NCBI GenBank assembly: GCA_902767385.1
Contig: CACXHA010000040.1
Coordinates: 1-41,633 of the forward strand
Length of the DNA: 41,633 nt
DNA from: an uncultured Elusimicrobium sp.
Lineage (GTDB): Bacteria > Elusimicrobiota > Elusimicrobia > Elusimicrobiales > Elusimicrobiaceae
Direction: 5' to 3'
Shown here: positions 31,359-40,113 of the stretch, piece after piece
Numbering within the stretch: position 1 is the first letter of the stretch
Layout of the letters: every line of letters starts with the position of its first letter
The notes under the pieces: model-generated
Database searches by the model: none
Told to the model about the DNA's origin: nothing
Seen by the model: only the letters and a program-made list of their open reading frames with translations
Translations under genes and position numbers: made by a program

Positions 31359-31445
31359 ATAGGCCAAAAGGCCCACCAAACGGTGGGCCTTTTATATAGG
31401 TCTTTGTAGAAAAACCGTTCCGAAAGGACGGTTATATAGGCTTTT
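31359..31445. repeat. TAGGYC motifs and TATATAGG direct repeat in a terminator region
   Basis: ATAGGCCAAAAGGCCC at 31359-31374 resembles the motif at 20997. TATATAGG occurs at 31393-31400 and again, exactly 40 bases later, at 31433-31440. Confidence 0.4.
31366..31435 (-). terminator. Two tandem terminators downstream of the gene at 31452
   Basis: Reading the minus strand: first, AACCGTCC with GGAACGGTT (31412-31432) followed by TTTTCT; second, AAAAGGCCCACC with GGTGGGCCTTTT (31366-31392). Confidence 0.8.
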
Positions 31446-31451
31446 TAATAT

Positions 31452-32006
31452 TTATTTATTCATAGAACGCACATCTTGCGCAAGTTGCATGGCAAACTGA
31501 TTTAGCTCCGCTGCTAACTCATCTACCATGACTGCATCTGCCATTTCAGCCTCATGGTCCTGCAAAAATTCTTGCACACCAAACTTTTTGCCATCCTTTG
31601 AAACTAATACCTCTGCTCCAATACGAGCCCCGGCAACTCGGGCCGCTAGCACATCCCGTTTGCGTACGGAATTGTATTCATCCATCACCACTGTTAAAGA
31701 AGCGGCAATATCCTCTATAGCGCCTAAACGTTCTTTCTGATTTTTATCCGTTGCTTGAGGCGGATAAGGGAATTCCCGTATTTCCCGTTTGGCATTTTGT
31801 AATTGGTTTAATATCCGATTTACAAAAGCTTGCCCTTGTGTGGATAATTTGATAGCAGGCCCTGACACATTTTCTTCATGTTGGCGTTTATTTGATTGCA
31901 AACGATTTAAAGTTTGCTCCAAACGAGCTGCTTGATCTGCATCCGCTTGAGCAACTGCAAACGAAGATATTCCCAATACAAGCAATAAAATCCCTAATTT
32001 TTTCAT
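31452..32006 (-). CDS. Secreted helical protein, unknown
   Basis: 184 residues, not recognised. The signal peptide MKKLGILLLVLGISSFAVAQ is cleaved at AVA-Q. The mature protein is mostly helical and charged, without cysteines. Segments include RLEQTLNRLQSNKRQHEENV, broken by a short loop, and DEYNSVRKRDVLAARVAGARIGAEVLV. It is preceded by an AGAGG-type Shine-Dalgarno and ends at tandem terminators, so it is monocistronic or second after the aminopeptidase. Confidence 0.65.
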   Translation of the reverse strand: MKKLGILLLVLGISSFAVAQADADQAARLEQTLNRLQSNKRQHEENVSGPAIKLSTQGQAFVNRILNQLQNAKREIREFPYPPQATDKNQKERLGAIEDIAASLTVVMDEYNSVRKRDVLAARVAGARIGAEVLVSKDGKKFGVQEFLQDHEAEMADAVMVDELAAELNQFAMQLAQDVRSMNK

Positions 32007-32081
32007 ATCTTTACCTCTTTTAGAAGTTTCACTTCTTAATATACTTGTAGTATAGTTGTCTTTTTACAAAAATCAAGTCTA

Positions 32082-33284
32082 CTAATAGGTAAACTGACCT
32101 TTTTCGTACACTACTTTCTTGGAACCGTCTTTTAGAGTGACGGTCACGGTTTTATCTTCCGTATTGATTAAATCCCAATGCAACGAAGAATCGTTAAAGC
32201 CCAATTTTTCTTTCATCTTTTTATCTAATTTGCTTTGTGAGCCGCTAAACGTGTCGGCATAACTGGCGCCCACCGCTACGTGGCAGTTGCCATATTTTCC
32301 GCCAAAGTTTTCATCAAATAAAATATCCGCCATAAATTTGGTAATTTTGGAAAACCGGCGGTCCGTAAGTGAAAACTCACCAATTTGGCTGGCCCCCTTA
32401 TCCATCGCGAGCATTTTGCGTACAAAGTCAGCCCCTTGCTCAGCATCTGCTTTGACCACGCGGCCATTTTTAAACTCCAAACGTACGCCTTTTACATAAT
32501 TGCCGCTGCGGTAAGAAGATAAGTCTGCAAAATATATGCCGCGCGTACCACGCCAATCAGGCGAAGTAAAAATTTCAAAAGACGGGATATTACACCCGCC
32601 CCCCGCAATAAATTTGCGTTTTTCACCCAATAAAACTTCAAAATCCATATGTTTGGTTTGCACGCGCAAGGTTTTAATCGGTAATGCCGAAAGCCACTTG
32701 CCAATCTCGTTAATTTGCCAGGTAACTTCCTGCCATTTTTTAACGGGGTCTTTTTCATTTAAAAAGCAGGCGCGCGCCACTTGATTGGCATATTCTTTAA
32801 CGGACAACCCGGCCCGCGCAGCCAATTCTTGCGTGGGATAATTGCAAAGTGTCCATGAGAACAACCCCTTTTGCTCACGCACGTCCAAAATTTCGCGTAT
32901 GGGTTTGCGTGCCACCGCACTCTGAGCCAGTTTAGTCGGGTCAATTTTCTTAAGATGGGTTAAATCCTGCGGAGCATGTAACGCAATTAAACCGTTAATG
33001 TTGCCCTGAATTTCTTTTTCCCCCACCGGCAAATAAGCCAGTTGCTTATTATCTGCCAACTGATAAAAAGTGGTGGTAAAATCTTCCGGTGCGTTCCAAC
33101 GCAACAGCACGTTATAATGTTGTTTCAACAATTTAGTATAGACGGCCTTAGCCAGCGGTGCGGCAGCCATATCGGTACGCAACAAAACGTTATCATATTT
33201 CTTAAAAGTTCCGTTACGCCGCGCAGCGCGCATGGCCCAAATTAAAACATCCGCATATTTTTGAAGTTGCAGATTACTAAACAT
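32082..33284 (-). CDS. M29-family (thermophilic-type) metallo-aminopeptidase
   Basis: 400 residues, full length. Cytosolic aminopeptidase with a two-metal site. Expected ligand motifs of the family are visible in the second half: IGEFSLTDRR, LFDENFGGKYGNCHVAVGASY and SSLHWDLI. The N-terminal half (MFSNLQLQKYADVLIWAMR) fits the AmpS/PepS domain. Substrate preference is unknown. A strong Shine-Dalgarno (GAGGGGG) precedes the ATG. It has no signal peptide. Confidence 0.9.
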   Translation of the reverse strand: MFSNLQLQKYADVLIWAMRAARRNGTFKKYDNVLLRTDMAAAPLAKAVYTKLLKQHYNVLLRWNAPEDFTTTFYQLADNKQLAYLPVGEKEIQGNINGLIALHAPQDLTHLKKIDPTKLAQSAVARKPIREILDVREQKGLFSWTLCNYPTQELAARAGLSVKEYANQVARACFLNEKDPVKKWQEVTWQINEIGKWLSALPIKTLRVQTKHMDFEVLLGEKRKFIAGGGCNIPSFEIFTSPDWRGTRGIYFADLSSYRSGNYVKGVRLEFKNGRVVKADAEQGADFVRKMLAMDKGASQIGEFSLTDRRFSKITKFMADILFDENFGGKYGNCHVAVGASYADTFSGSQSKLDKKMKEKLGFNDSSLHWDLINTEDKTVTVTLKDGSKKVVYEKGQFTY

Positions 33285-33310
33285 TTCTATTCCCCCTCAA
33301 GTCTATTTAA

Positions 33311-33319
33311 TGTTATAAT
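33311..33319 (+). promoter_or_regulatory. Extended -10 promoter (TGTTATAAT)
   Basis: TGT plus consensus TATAAT, with a 20-base leader to the ATG at 33340 containing a weak Shine-Dalgarno (CGAGG). Confidence 0.65.
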
Positions 33320-33339
33320 ACCAAATAACGAGGTTTTTT

Positions 33340-34092
33340 ATGAAGAAAATTTTACTTTTTACTACTTTTCTATTTTGTTTCTTTATGGCTTGGGCCGAAG
33401 TTTCCCCTCTGCCCGAAGCACAATTTACGTTTTTGTACCCTTCGCAAACCTCTCATTTGCTCAAAGATTCCGCTACGGAGCTACTCCTTTGCAAAGACCG
33501 TCTGTGTTTAGAGCAAACGCCGCTAGGGTCATACGGTTCCCAACGCATGAACTGTAATGAACAAACTTGCACCGCTGTAGCGTATGATTTTGCACCTTTT
33601 GCCCGGTTGGTAAGCACCTTTGAGGACGGAACTTCCGTCTCAAGTAATGTGTTTTCCATAGATGAAGATCTTATCAATCAATTCAACGTTTATGTAGGGC
33701 CGCAAAGCCTGTATATTGTTCCGGCAGAAAACCAGGTACAAGAACCTTTGTGGAAACGACCGCAAGCTTGGGGGGCATTAAGTTTAATTTTAATACTTGA
33801 ATTGCTTTGTGCAACCGCTTGGATTTGGTACACAAAAAAACGCTTTACTATTTTGTACGGGGTGGCCATTGCCAATGTATTAACAGCTGCTTTAACATGG
33901 GGAATTTTAGTACATTATGTAGCACAAAGTGCCATATGGTGGATTGCATGCGTAGCCTTGGAAACGCTGCTTGTGCGTTTCATTAACTATAAAGATATTT
34001 CGCTTAAAGATTCGGCTACGCTTTGTATTATGACCAATGTAACCAGTTATACCTTGGGAATGATTATTTCCTTTATGTGGGCACAGCTGTAA
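33340..34092 (+). CDS. Secreted-domain plus membrane protein, unknown
   Basis: 250 residues, not recognised. A signal peptide (1-19, cleaved after AWA) is followed by an extracytoplasmic beta-rich domain with four cysteines in two pairs (LLCKDRLCLEQ, MNCNEQTC). Three or four membrane helices (about 145-250) form the C-terminal half. Such a plan suggests a membrane protein with a disulfide-bonded sensor or assembly domain. It is monocistronic, divergent from the aminopeptidase and followed by a terminator. Confidence 0.65.
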   Translation: MKKILLFTTFLFCFFMAWAEVSPLPEAQFTFLYPSQTSHLLKDSATELLLCKDRLCLEQTPLGSYGSQRMNCNEQTCTAVAYDFAPFARLVSTFEDGTSVSSNVFSIDEDLINQFNVYVGPQSLYIVPAENQVQEPLWKRPQAWGALSLILILELLCATAWIWYTKKRFTILYGVAIANVLTAALTWGILVHYVAQSAIWWIACVALETLLVRFINYKDISLKDSATLCIMTNVTSYTLGMIISFMWAQL

Positions 34093-34110
34093 CTCAATTT
34101 CCTGGGCAAG

Positions 34111-34135
34111 CCCCGCCACAAAAGGCGGGGTTTTT
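34111..34135 (+). terminator. Intrinsic terminator
   Basis: CCCCGCC (34111-34117) pairs with GGCGGGG (34124-34130), followed by TTTTT. On the opposite strand the T tract is poor, so it mainly serves the plus-strand gene. Confidence 0.9.
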
Positions 34136-34141
34136 CATGGA

Positions 34142-34909
34142 TTAAAAAATCAATAGCACCACAGCCATAAGAGCCATACCGCCAATCACGCCGCTAATTA
34201 CCTGGTGCCCATGTCCGTAATCGTGTGCGGTGGGCAAAAGTTCGTCTAACGCCAAATACACCATAATCCCGGCTACGCTGGCAAACAAAACACCCAGTAA
34301 TGCTTCGTGTAATACGGCACTTAAAATAAAATAACCCGTTACGGCGCCCACCGGCTCTGCCATGCCGCTAACGGCACTGGCCCAAAATGCTTTTTGGCGG
34401 CTACCGGTAGAATGATAAACCGGTAGTGCCACTGCAATTCCTTCCGGGATATTATGAATTGCCACCGCCAACGCAATAGAAAACCCCAGCGTTACACTAT
34501 CAAGTGCTGAAAAAAATGTAGCTAACCCTTCCGGGAAATTATGCAACGCTAGTGCTACTGCGGTAAAAATACCGGTTTGTTTGAGTTTGGCGGTCTGTTT
34601 TAAGGTATCTTCTTTCACATGCAAAGGTGGCAAGCAACGGTCCACCCCCCAGGCTAGTCCAATCCCTGCAAAAAACAAAATAACGGTAAAGACAGGGCCG
34701 TAACTGCCGTATAAAGACGTAAGTGCAGTTTGAGCATGCGGCAGAATTTCCATAAAAGAAACATAAATCATCACGCCGGCAGAAAAACCAAGCCCTATGG
34801 CTAAGGCAGAAAGATTTTCTTTCTTAATAAAAAAGGACAACAACCCGCCCACCGCACTGGCGGCCCCGGCCAAAAAGCTGAGAATAAAAGCAAGTAGTAA
34901 GTGACTCAT
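34142..34909 (-). CDS. zupT: ZIP-family metal transporter (ZupT-like)
   Basis: 255 residues with eight predicted helices. Metal-site helices carry HNFPEGLATF and HNIPEGIAVALP, the double H-N-x-P-E-G hallmark of ZupT/GufA-type ZIP transporters importing Zn and other divalent metals. Last gene of the eight-gene minus-strand run; proC begins one base upstream, which indicates coupling. Confidence 0.93.
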   Translation of the reverse strand: MSHLLLAFILSFLAGAASAVGGLLSFFIKKENLSALAIGLGFSAGVMIYVSFMEILPHAQTALTSLYGSYGPVFTVILFFAGIGLAWGVDRCLPPLHVKEDTLKQTAKLKQTGIFTAVALALHNFPEGLATFFSALDSVTLGFSIALAVAIHNIPEGIAVALPVYHSTGSRQKAFWASAVSGMAEPVGAVTGYFILSAVLHEALLGVLFASVAGIMVYLALDELLPTAHDYGHGHQVISGVIGGMALMAVVLLIF

Positions 34910-34910
34910 G

Positions 34911-35708
34911 TTAAGAATTGGCTACTTCTTGTGCGCGGCGGGTAGTAGCGGCAACTGCCTCGCGCAGAACTTCTTTAAGGTCGCTTGTAACCAGCACTTC
35001 CATACCGGCTGCAGTACATCCGCCAGGGGTGGCTACTTTTTGTGCTAACTGTGCAGGGGTGGCCTCCTCGTGCTGAGCCATTTTGGCGGCCCCAATTACG
35101 GTTTGGATAGCCAGTTCACGCGCAGTTGTTGAGTCTAAACCTTGGGCTTGGCCGGCACGAGCTAGACCATCTATAAAATGATATACAAACGCCGGCCCGG
35201 AACCGGAAACCGCCGTTGCAACATCAAATACGGCAAGAGGTATTTCATACGTTTTACCCATATTTTGAAATAATTTCATTACTTCAATGCGCATCGGTTG
35301 CGGTACTTCTGTTGCAAAATGGAAAAGAGTGACCCCTTCTCCAAGTGCAAGCGGCGTGTTGGGCATAATACGGATGATGGGCCAATGCGGTAAAACTTTT
35401 GCTATTTTATCCACACTCCACCCCAGCGCCATGCTGACAAGCGGTTTAGGGCACACATTGCACCCGGCAATTTGAGCAAGGACCTGCGGCATCTGCGCTG
35501 GTTTAACCGCTAAAAATAAACAATCCGCCTCAGTAATTACGCGGACATTGTCCGTATATACGGCAATACCTAAAGTATCTGCCAGTAAATTGGCTTTTTC
35601 GGGGGTACGCACAGAAGCAAAAATATTCTCTTTTTTTAAGCCCGTTTTTAAAAGGCCCCGGATAATCGCACCCCCCATTTCGCCGGCACCGATAAACCCT
35701 AATTTCAT
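34911..35708 (-). CDS. proC: Pyrroline-5-carboxylate reductase
   Basis: 265 residues. Final step of proline synthesis: NAD(P)H reduces pyrroline-5-carboxylate. The Rossmann motif GFIGAGEMGGAII is at the N-terminus; MALGWSVDKI, RIMPNTPLALGEGVT and the C-terminal signature (KVATPGGCTAAGMEVL) are intact. It overlaps proA by four bases (ATGA). Confidence 0.96.
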   Translation of the reverse strand: MKLGFIGAGEMGGAIIRGLLKTGLKKENIFASVRTPEKANLLADTLGIAVYTDNVRVITEADCLFLAVKPAQMPQVLAQIAGCNVCPKPLVSMALGWSVDKIAKVLPHWPIIRIMPNTPLALGEGVTLFHFATEVPQPMRIEVMKLFQNMGKTYEIPLAVFDVATAVSGSGPAFVYHFIDGLARAGQAQGLDSTTARELAIQTVIGAAKMAQHEEATPAQLAQKVATPGGCTAAGMEVLVTSDLKEVLREAVAATTRRAQEVANS

Positions 35709-37009
35709 TTTGAACCTCCGCGTTTTTTGTGCGTAAAAGGCTTGGCCTGCGGACCTACATAATCCGCCACTTTTTGCCCTTTGCCGCGCAATTTATATTT
35801 GTAAATCGTAAGCCCGTTAAGCCCCACTGGTCCACGTGCATGCGTTTTGCCGGTACTAATACCCACTTCGGCCCCAAACCCATAGCGGTATCCGTCTGCA
35901 AAACGGGTAGAAGCATTGTGATATACCCCGGCACTATCTACTAAGTTTAAGAATAGTTCCGCTTCTTGGGAATCTTGCGTCACAATTGCGTCCGTATGGT
36001 GAGAACCGTACGTGTTAATATGGCTAATAGCTTCCCGCACATTGGATACTAATTTAACTGAAAGTTTTTTTTCACCATATTCCGTATGCCAATTTTCCAC
36101 CGGCCCCGCCACCGGAGTCAACGCGGCAACACGTTCGTCCCCATATAATGTAACGTCGTGTTGCGTCAATGTTTGCAAAAGTTTTTGCTGATTTTCCACC
36201 GGCCAATTTTCATTTATTAAAAGCGTTTCTAACGCATTACACGCGGCGGGATATTGCGTTTTAGCATCTATCGCTAGCGCACACGCCATGGTTGCATCCG
36301 CCATAGCTGAAATATACATATGGCACACCCCGTCCGCATGTCCTAAAACGGGAATACGGGTGTTTGCTTTAACATATGCCAAAAGTGCACTTCCCCCACG
36401 CGGAATAATCAAGTCAACAAAAGCATCTTCCTTAAGCATTTGGGCAGATTCTTCGCGCGAGGTAAGTAGCGCAAACGTACCCTGCGGATAACCGGGCAAT
36501 GTACCCAAAGCATTTAAAATTGTTTCCATCAGTACTGTATTGGTGTGTAACGCCTCTTTGCCGCCTTTAAGCAAAGCCGCATTGCCGGACTTAATAGCCA
36601 ACGCGCAAATTTGTGGGATCACGTCCGGCCGGGCTTCAAAAATAATCCCCAGTACTCCAATAGGACAAGAAATTTTTTGCAACACAAGTCCCTCGTCCAA
36701 TTCCGTTTCCTCTAAAATAAGTCCCACCGGGTCAGGCAAACTAAGTAGCTCCTCCATACCGCGTACGGTAGTTTCCAGTTTTTCTGAGGAGAGTTTCAAC
36801 CGTTCATACAAAGACGGTTTCATACGACCTGCGCCGACTTCCGCATTAGCCGCTTGCAAATCAAGCGCATTGGCTTGTAAAATTTCGTCCGCATGTGCGC
36901 GCAACGCTTGCGCCACGCTGCGTAAAGCCGTATCTTTAACTTCAGTAGGCAACGTAGCTAATACAAAAGAGGCGTTTTTGGCACGCTGAGCCAACTCTGT
37001 TACGTTCAT
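35705..37009 (-). CDS. proA: Gamma-glutamyl phosphate reductase
   Basis: 434 residues, full length. It reduces gamma-glutamyl phosphate to glutamate semialdehyde with NADPH. Aldehyde dehydrogenase fold; the catalytic cysteine is in TQYPAACNALETLL. IGVLGIIFEARPDV, LIIPRGGSALLAYV and NASTRFADGYRYGFGAEVGIST are family segments. It overlaps proB by four bases and proC by four bases. Confidence 0.97.
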   Translation of the reverse strand: MNVTELAQRAKNASFVLATLPTEVKDTALRSVAQALRAHADEILQANALDLQAANAEVGAGRMKPSLYERLKLSSEKLETTVRGMEELLSLPDPVGLILEETELDEGLVLQKISCPIGVLGIIFEARPDVIPQICALAIKSGNAALLKGGKEALHTNTVLMETILNALGTLPGYPQGTFALLTSREESAQMLKEDAFVDLIIPRGGSALLAYVKANTRIPVLGHADGVCHMYISAMADATMACALAIDAKTQYPAACNALETLLINENWPVENQQKLLQTLTQHDVTLYGDERVAALTPVAGPVENWHTEYGEKKLSVKLVSNVREAISHINTYGSHHTDAIVTQDSQEAELFLNLVDSAGVYHNASTRFADGYRYGFGAEVGISTGKTHARGPVGLNGLTIYKYKLRGKGQKVADYVGPQAKPFTHKKRGGSK

Positions 37010-38151
37010 AAAAGTACAATGTTATCCCGGTGGACTACTTCGTCATAGTTTTTGGACCCAATTTTTTTAGCAATATCGGCGGAAGAACAGCCGGCTAATT
37101 TCGCACACTCCGCACTGGAGTAATTGCTAAGTCCGCGGGCAATTTCGTGGTCTTTTTCGTCCAAAATAGAAATAGCATCCCCCCGTTCAAATTCCCCTGC
37201 CACACCGATAATACCAATGGGCAAGAGCGAAGAACCTTTCTCTTGCAAGGCCTTTACCGCCCCGGCATTGACACGTACTCCGCCGGATACGTTGGTCGCA
37301 TAAGCCAACCACAACTTGCGGCCCGGCAAATCGGCAGTCGGTAAAAACAAAGTTCCCTTATACTGCGGGCCCCACAAAGCACTAATTGCACCCGTCTGTT
37401 TCCCGTAACTAATGACCATAGCTGCCCCGGAACGGGTCACAATTTTGGCCGCTTCTAATTTTGTTTTCATACCGCCGCGTCCGCGCGAAGAAGCACAAAA
37501 CCCCAAGGCCTCAATTTCGGGCGAAATTTTGCGCACAATTTCCAAACGTTTGGCTTGTTTGTTTTTGCGCGGGTCTGCATTATAAAGGCCTTCCACATCA
37601 CTTAAAATACATAATAAGTCTGCATCCATACCCGCCGTTACCAAAGCAGCTAATTTGTCGTTATCGCTAAAACAAACTTTGACCCCTTTGTCTTTATAAC
37701 CGCGCAGCTCGTTGGTGGAAACTGTATCGTTCTGGTTGATAACCGGGATACATCCTAATTCTAAGAGCCGGTTTAACGTATCGCGCAAGCTTAAATAACG
37801 GGCACGGCTGGCAAAATCGTCCTCGGTAAGTAGCACTTGCGCGCACACGACGCCTAACTCTTTAAAACCGCGCTCATAAAATTTCATCAGCCCGATTTGC
37901 CCCACCGCCGCGCAAGCTTGTTTTAATGAAACACCGTCAGCATCAGCCAGGCCTAACACGCGTTTGCCCATGCCTACCGCGCCGGAAGTTACCACAATAA
38001 TTTCTTTACCTTGTGTACGCAGGGCTGCTAAATCTTCCATAAACGAGTACAAGCGCGAAAGCGCCAACTCGCCTTTGTCGGTACTTAACGCATTGGTACC
38101 AAATTTAAAAACAATGCGTTTTGATTTTTTAAGAATTTCTGCCGGGGTCAT
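37006..38151 (-). CDS. proB: Glutamate 5-kinase with C-terminal PUA domain
   Basis: 381 residues. It phosphorylates glutamate, the committed and usually proline-inhibited step. The amino-acid kinase domain has VFKFGTNALS, VVTSGAVGMGKRVLG, NQNDTVS, FSDNDKLAALVT and RGRGGMKTKLEAA. The PUA domain (about 285-370) begins VNAGAVKALQEKGSSLLPIGI. It overlaps the nuclease gene upstream by four bases. The proBAC set is complete and ordered for coupled translation. Confidence 0.96.
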   Translation of the reverse strand: MTPAEILKKSKRIVFKFGTNALSTDKGELALSRLYSFMEDLAALRTQGKEIIVVTSGAVGMGKRVLGLADADGVSLKQACAAVGQIGLMKFYERGFKELGVVCAQVLLTEDDFASRARYLSLRDTLNRLLELGCIPVINQNDTVSTNELRGYKDKGVKVCFSDNDKLAALVTAGMDADLLCILSDVEGLYNADPRKNKQAKRLEIVRKISPEIEALGFCASSRGRGGMKTKLEAAKIVTRSGAAMVISYGKQTGAISALWGPQYKGTLFLPTADLPGRKLWLAYATNVSGGVRVNAGAVKALQEKGSSLLPIGIIGVAGEFERGDAISILDEKDHEIARGLSNYSSAECAKLAGCSSADIAKKIGSKNYDEVVHRDNIVLL

Positions 38152-38876
38152 ACTTCCTCTTTACAAGAAGAAAATTCACACTCGTTTTTAAACGCGCACT
38201 CACTACAATACTGCGTGTTGGGGGTAAAATCTTGTGCTTCTATTTTCTTTCCTGTTTCAATAAATGTGTTTAAAATTTTTGTTTCGTCAAATTCATCAAA
38301 ATTGGCACTTTGCGTTTGGTTAAAAGCCGTAAAATAAAACGTGGCTTTTCCCTTTTGCATATTCCACGCACGCCGGGCCCCCACACAGTAAATGCCTAAT
38401 TGCAAGGAGTCCGTTACCGGCAAACTTAAATCCACATCCGTCCCGGTTTTATAGTCAATAACTTCCCACGTACCATCTGGGTATTTATCAATGCGGTCAA
38501 TTTTCCCGCGCAAAGTCCACCCGTCATACTCAAAAATAAATTCACGCTCGGTACTATCCACCGTAGTTTTGCGTTCATACTCCCGCTGGGCATATTCTTC
38601 CATCATTTTTTTGCCCTTTAAGTACCACTCCATTTGCTCGCCGGCACTACTATATCCGGCCCCTAACCAGCAATCATCATAATAATTAAGCAGTTCGGAA
38701 GGGTCGTTACTTTCGGCATGGTAAGCCTCCAATGCGCGATGAATGGAAACGCCTAATGAAGAGGCCGGTACCAGCCCTTCACGTTTGCCGTCTATATATT
38801 TGTACTTGTACAAGAGGGGGCACTCTTGATAGGTTTTAATTTTGGAATAATTAAGCTCGTGCACGTCGCTATACAT
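38148..38876 (-). CDS. RecB/Cas4-like PD-(D/E)XK nuclease with probable Fe-S cluster
   Basis: 242 residues. The nuclease core is GVSIHRALE (His46), GKIDRID (Asp127) and EVIDYKTG (Asp141, Lys143). One early cysteine (Cys19 in QECPLLYKYKY) and three late ones (Cys224, Cys227, Cys233) give the C...CX2CX5C pattern of AddB/Cas4 iron-sulfur nucleases. A DNA repair or recombination exonuclease is likely; no helicase, cas1 or cas2 is adjacent. The start at 38876 is chosen for its AGGAG; the longer frame overlaps rsmD. It sits between rsmD and proB in the operon. Confidence 0.82.
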   Translation of the reverse strand: MYSDVHELNYSKIKTYQECPLLYKYKYIDGKREGLVPASSLGVSIHRALEAYHAESNDPSELLNYYDDCWLGAGYSSAGEQMEWYLKGKKMMEEYAQREYERKTTVDSTEREFIFEYDGWTLRGKIDRIDKYPDGTWEVIDYKTGTDVDLSLPVTDSLQLGIYCVGARRAWNMQKGKATFYFTAFNQTQSANFDEFDETKILNTFIETGKKIEAQDFTPNTQYCSECAFKNECEFSSCKEEV

Positions 38877-38877
38877 A

Positions 38878-39462
38878 TTAGGACTCCTGCGTGTGGCGGA
38901 TAAAGCGCACCAACGTATCCCCATATTTTTCGGTGCGAAAAACTTCCATCCCAACCGGGATGGCAAATTCTTCGGTTTTATGGGTTTGAATTACTAAAAG
39001 CCCTTTGGGGGCCAGGAGTTTAGCGTCGGCTACGTTTTTTAAAGACGGCCCTGAAAGCGAAAGCATTTTGTTGTTAATATCGCGGTAAGGCGGGCCCATA
39101 AAAATAATATCATAGCCGTCATTATCGCTATAGGCCAGCAGCCAATCAAGCGGTTTTAAAATATCTCCGCGCAGCACCTTAGCACGCTCTTCAAAACCCA
39201 AATGCACCAAATTGCGGTGAATATTTTTAATGCACGCAGGCTCTTTTTCTACCATGACCGCTTTTAAAGCGCCGCGGCTTAACGCTTCCAAAGACACGTT
39301 ACCGGTACCGGCAAACAAATCCAAAAATTTTGCCCCGGTAATACGCGGACGCAAAATATCAAACAGTGACTGTTTGATCCGGTCCGAAATAGGTTTTACC
39401 GGTAAATTTTTGGAAACCGAAAAAATCCGTCGTCCACGTGCGGTACCTGCAATAATACGCAT
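38878..39462 (-). CDS. rsmD: 16S rRNA (guanine966-N2)-methyltransferase RsmD-like, with GPPY in place of DPPY
   Basis: 194 residues. The opening MRIIAGTARGRRI, KPISDRIKQSLFDIL and FLDLFAGTGNVSLEALSRGA mark RsmD, which methylates G966 of 16S rRNA using SAM. Motif IV, normally (D/N)PP(Y/F), reads YDIIFMGPPYRD; Gly123 replaces the acidic or amide residue that positions the target amine. One base change (GAC to GGC) explains it. The fold is otherwise intact, so activity is uncertain. Shine-Dalgarno AAGGAG. Confidence 0.88.
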   Translation of the reverse strand: MRIIAGTARGRRIFSVSKNLPVKPISDRIKQSLFDILRPRITGAKFLDLFAGTGNVSLEALSRGALKAVMVEKEPACIKNIHRNLVHLGFEERAKVLRGDILKPLDWLLAYSDNDGYDIIFMGPPYRDINNKMLSLSGPSLKNVADAKLLAPKGLLVIQTHKTEEFAIPVGMEVFRTEKYGDTLVRFIRHTQES

Positions 39463-39471
39463 AAAAACTCC

Positions 39472-40113
39472 TTATAATTGGGCAATACCTTCTTTAAGCG
39501 CGTAACGCACCAACTCGGCTTGTTTGTGGATACCCAGTTTGCGCATAATGTTATTGCGATGCACATGAATCGTGTTTAAAGAAAGCGTAAAATGTTTGGC
39601 AATTTGCTTGCTGCTGTATCCTTCGGCAATGAGTTGCAGCACTTCTTTTTCTTTATTGGTTAAATGGGTTCCGTCTTTTTTAGGAGCTCGTTTACCCAAA
39701 AAACCTTGCACTAAAAATTTAGATATTTTACCGCCAAAGTAGAAACGTCCGGCAGCCACTTCCCGCACAGCTTCTAAAAATTCTTCAGCGCGGGAAACCT
39801 TTACCACAAACCCTTTGGCCCCAGCCTTTAAGGCTTTTTCCACAGACACGCGGTCATCATACATACTTAAAATGAGCACCTTGGCGTTGTGATCCTGACG
39901 TAAAAGTTTACTAACTGCTTCCACTCCGTTTAGTACCGGCATGGAAATATCCACAATATATACATCCGCCGGTTTCTTTTTGGCAAGTTCTAATAACTCT
40001 TGTCCGTTGGAAACTTCTCCAATCACTTCAAATTCTTTTTTGTCCGTTTCCAACATCATGCGTACCCCTTGGCGTACTAAAGCATGATCATCTGCTAATA
40101 TAATTTTAATCAT
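39472..40113 (-). CDS. NarL/LuxR-type response regulator
   Basis: 213 residues. The receiver domain has Asp8/Asp9, the phosphoacceptor Asp55 (YIVDISMPVLNG) and Lys in FVVKVS. The C-terminal LuxR helix-turn-helix is LTNKEKEVLQLIAEGYSSKQ, followed by IAKHFTLSLNTIHVHRNNI. It is the output of the kinase gene that overlaps it by four bases. Targets are not evident from the window, though it shares an operon with rsmD, nuclease, proline and zinc genes. Confidence 0.94.
   Translation of the reverse strand: MIKIILADDHALVRQGVRMMLETDKKEFEVIGEVSNGQELLELAKKKPADVYIVDISMPVLNGVEAVSKLLRQDHNAKVLILSMYDDRVSVEKALKAGAKGFVVKVSRAEEFLEAVREVAAGRFYFGGKISKFLVQGFLGKRAPKKDGTHLTNKEKEVLQLIAEGYSSKQIAKHFTLSLNTIHVHRNNIMRKLGIHKQAELVRYALKEGIAQL

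Noticed and set aside
38148..38876. Cas4 as a sign of a CRISPR locus
   Set aside because: No repeats, cas1 or cas2 are in the window, and stand-alone RecB-like nucleases share the same motifs.
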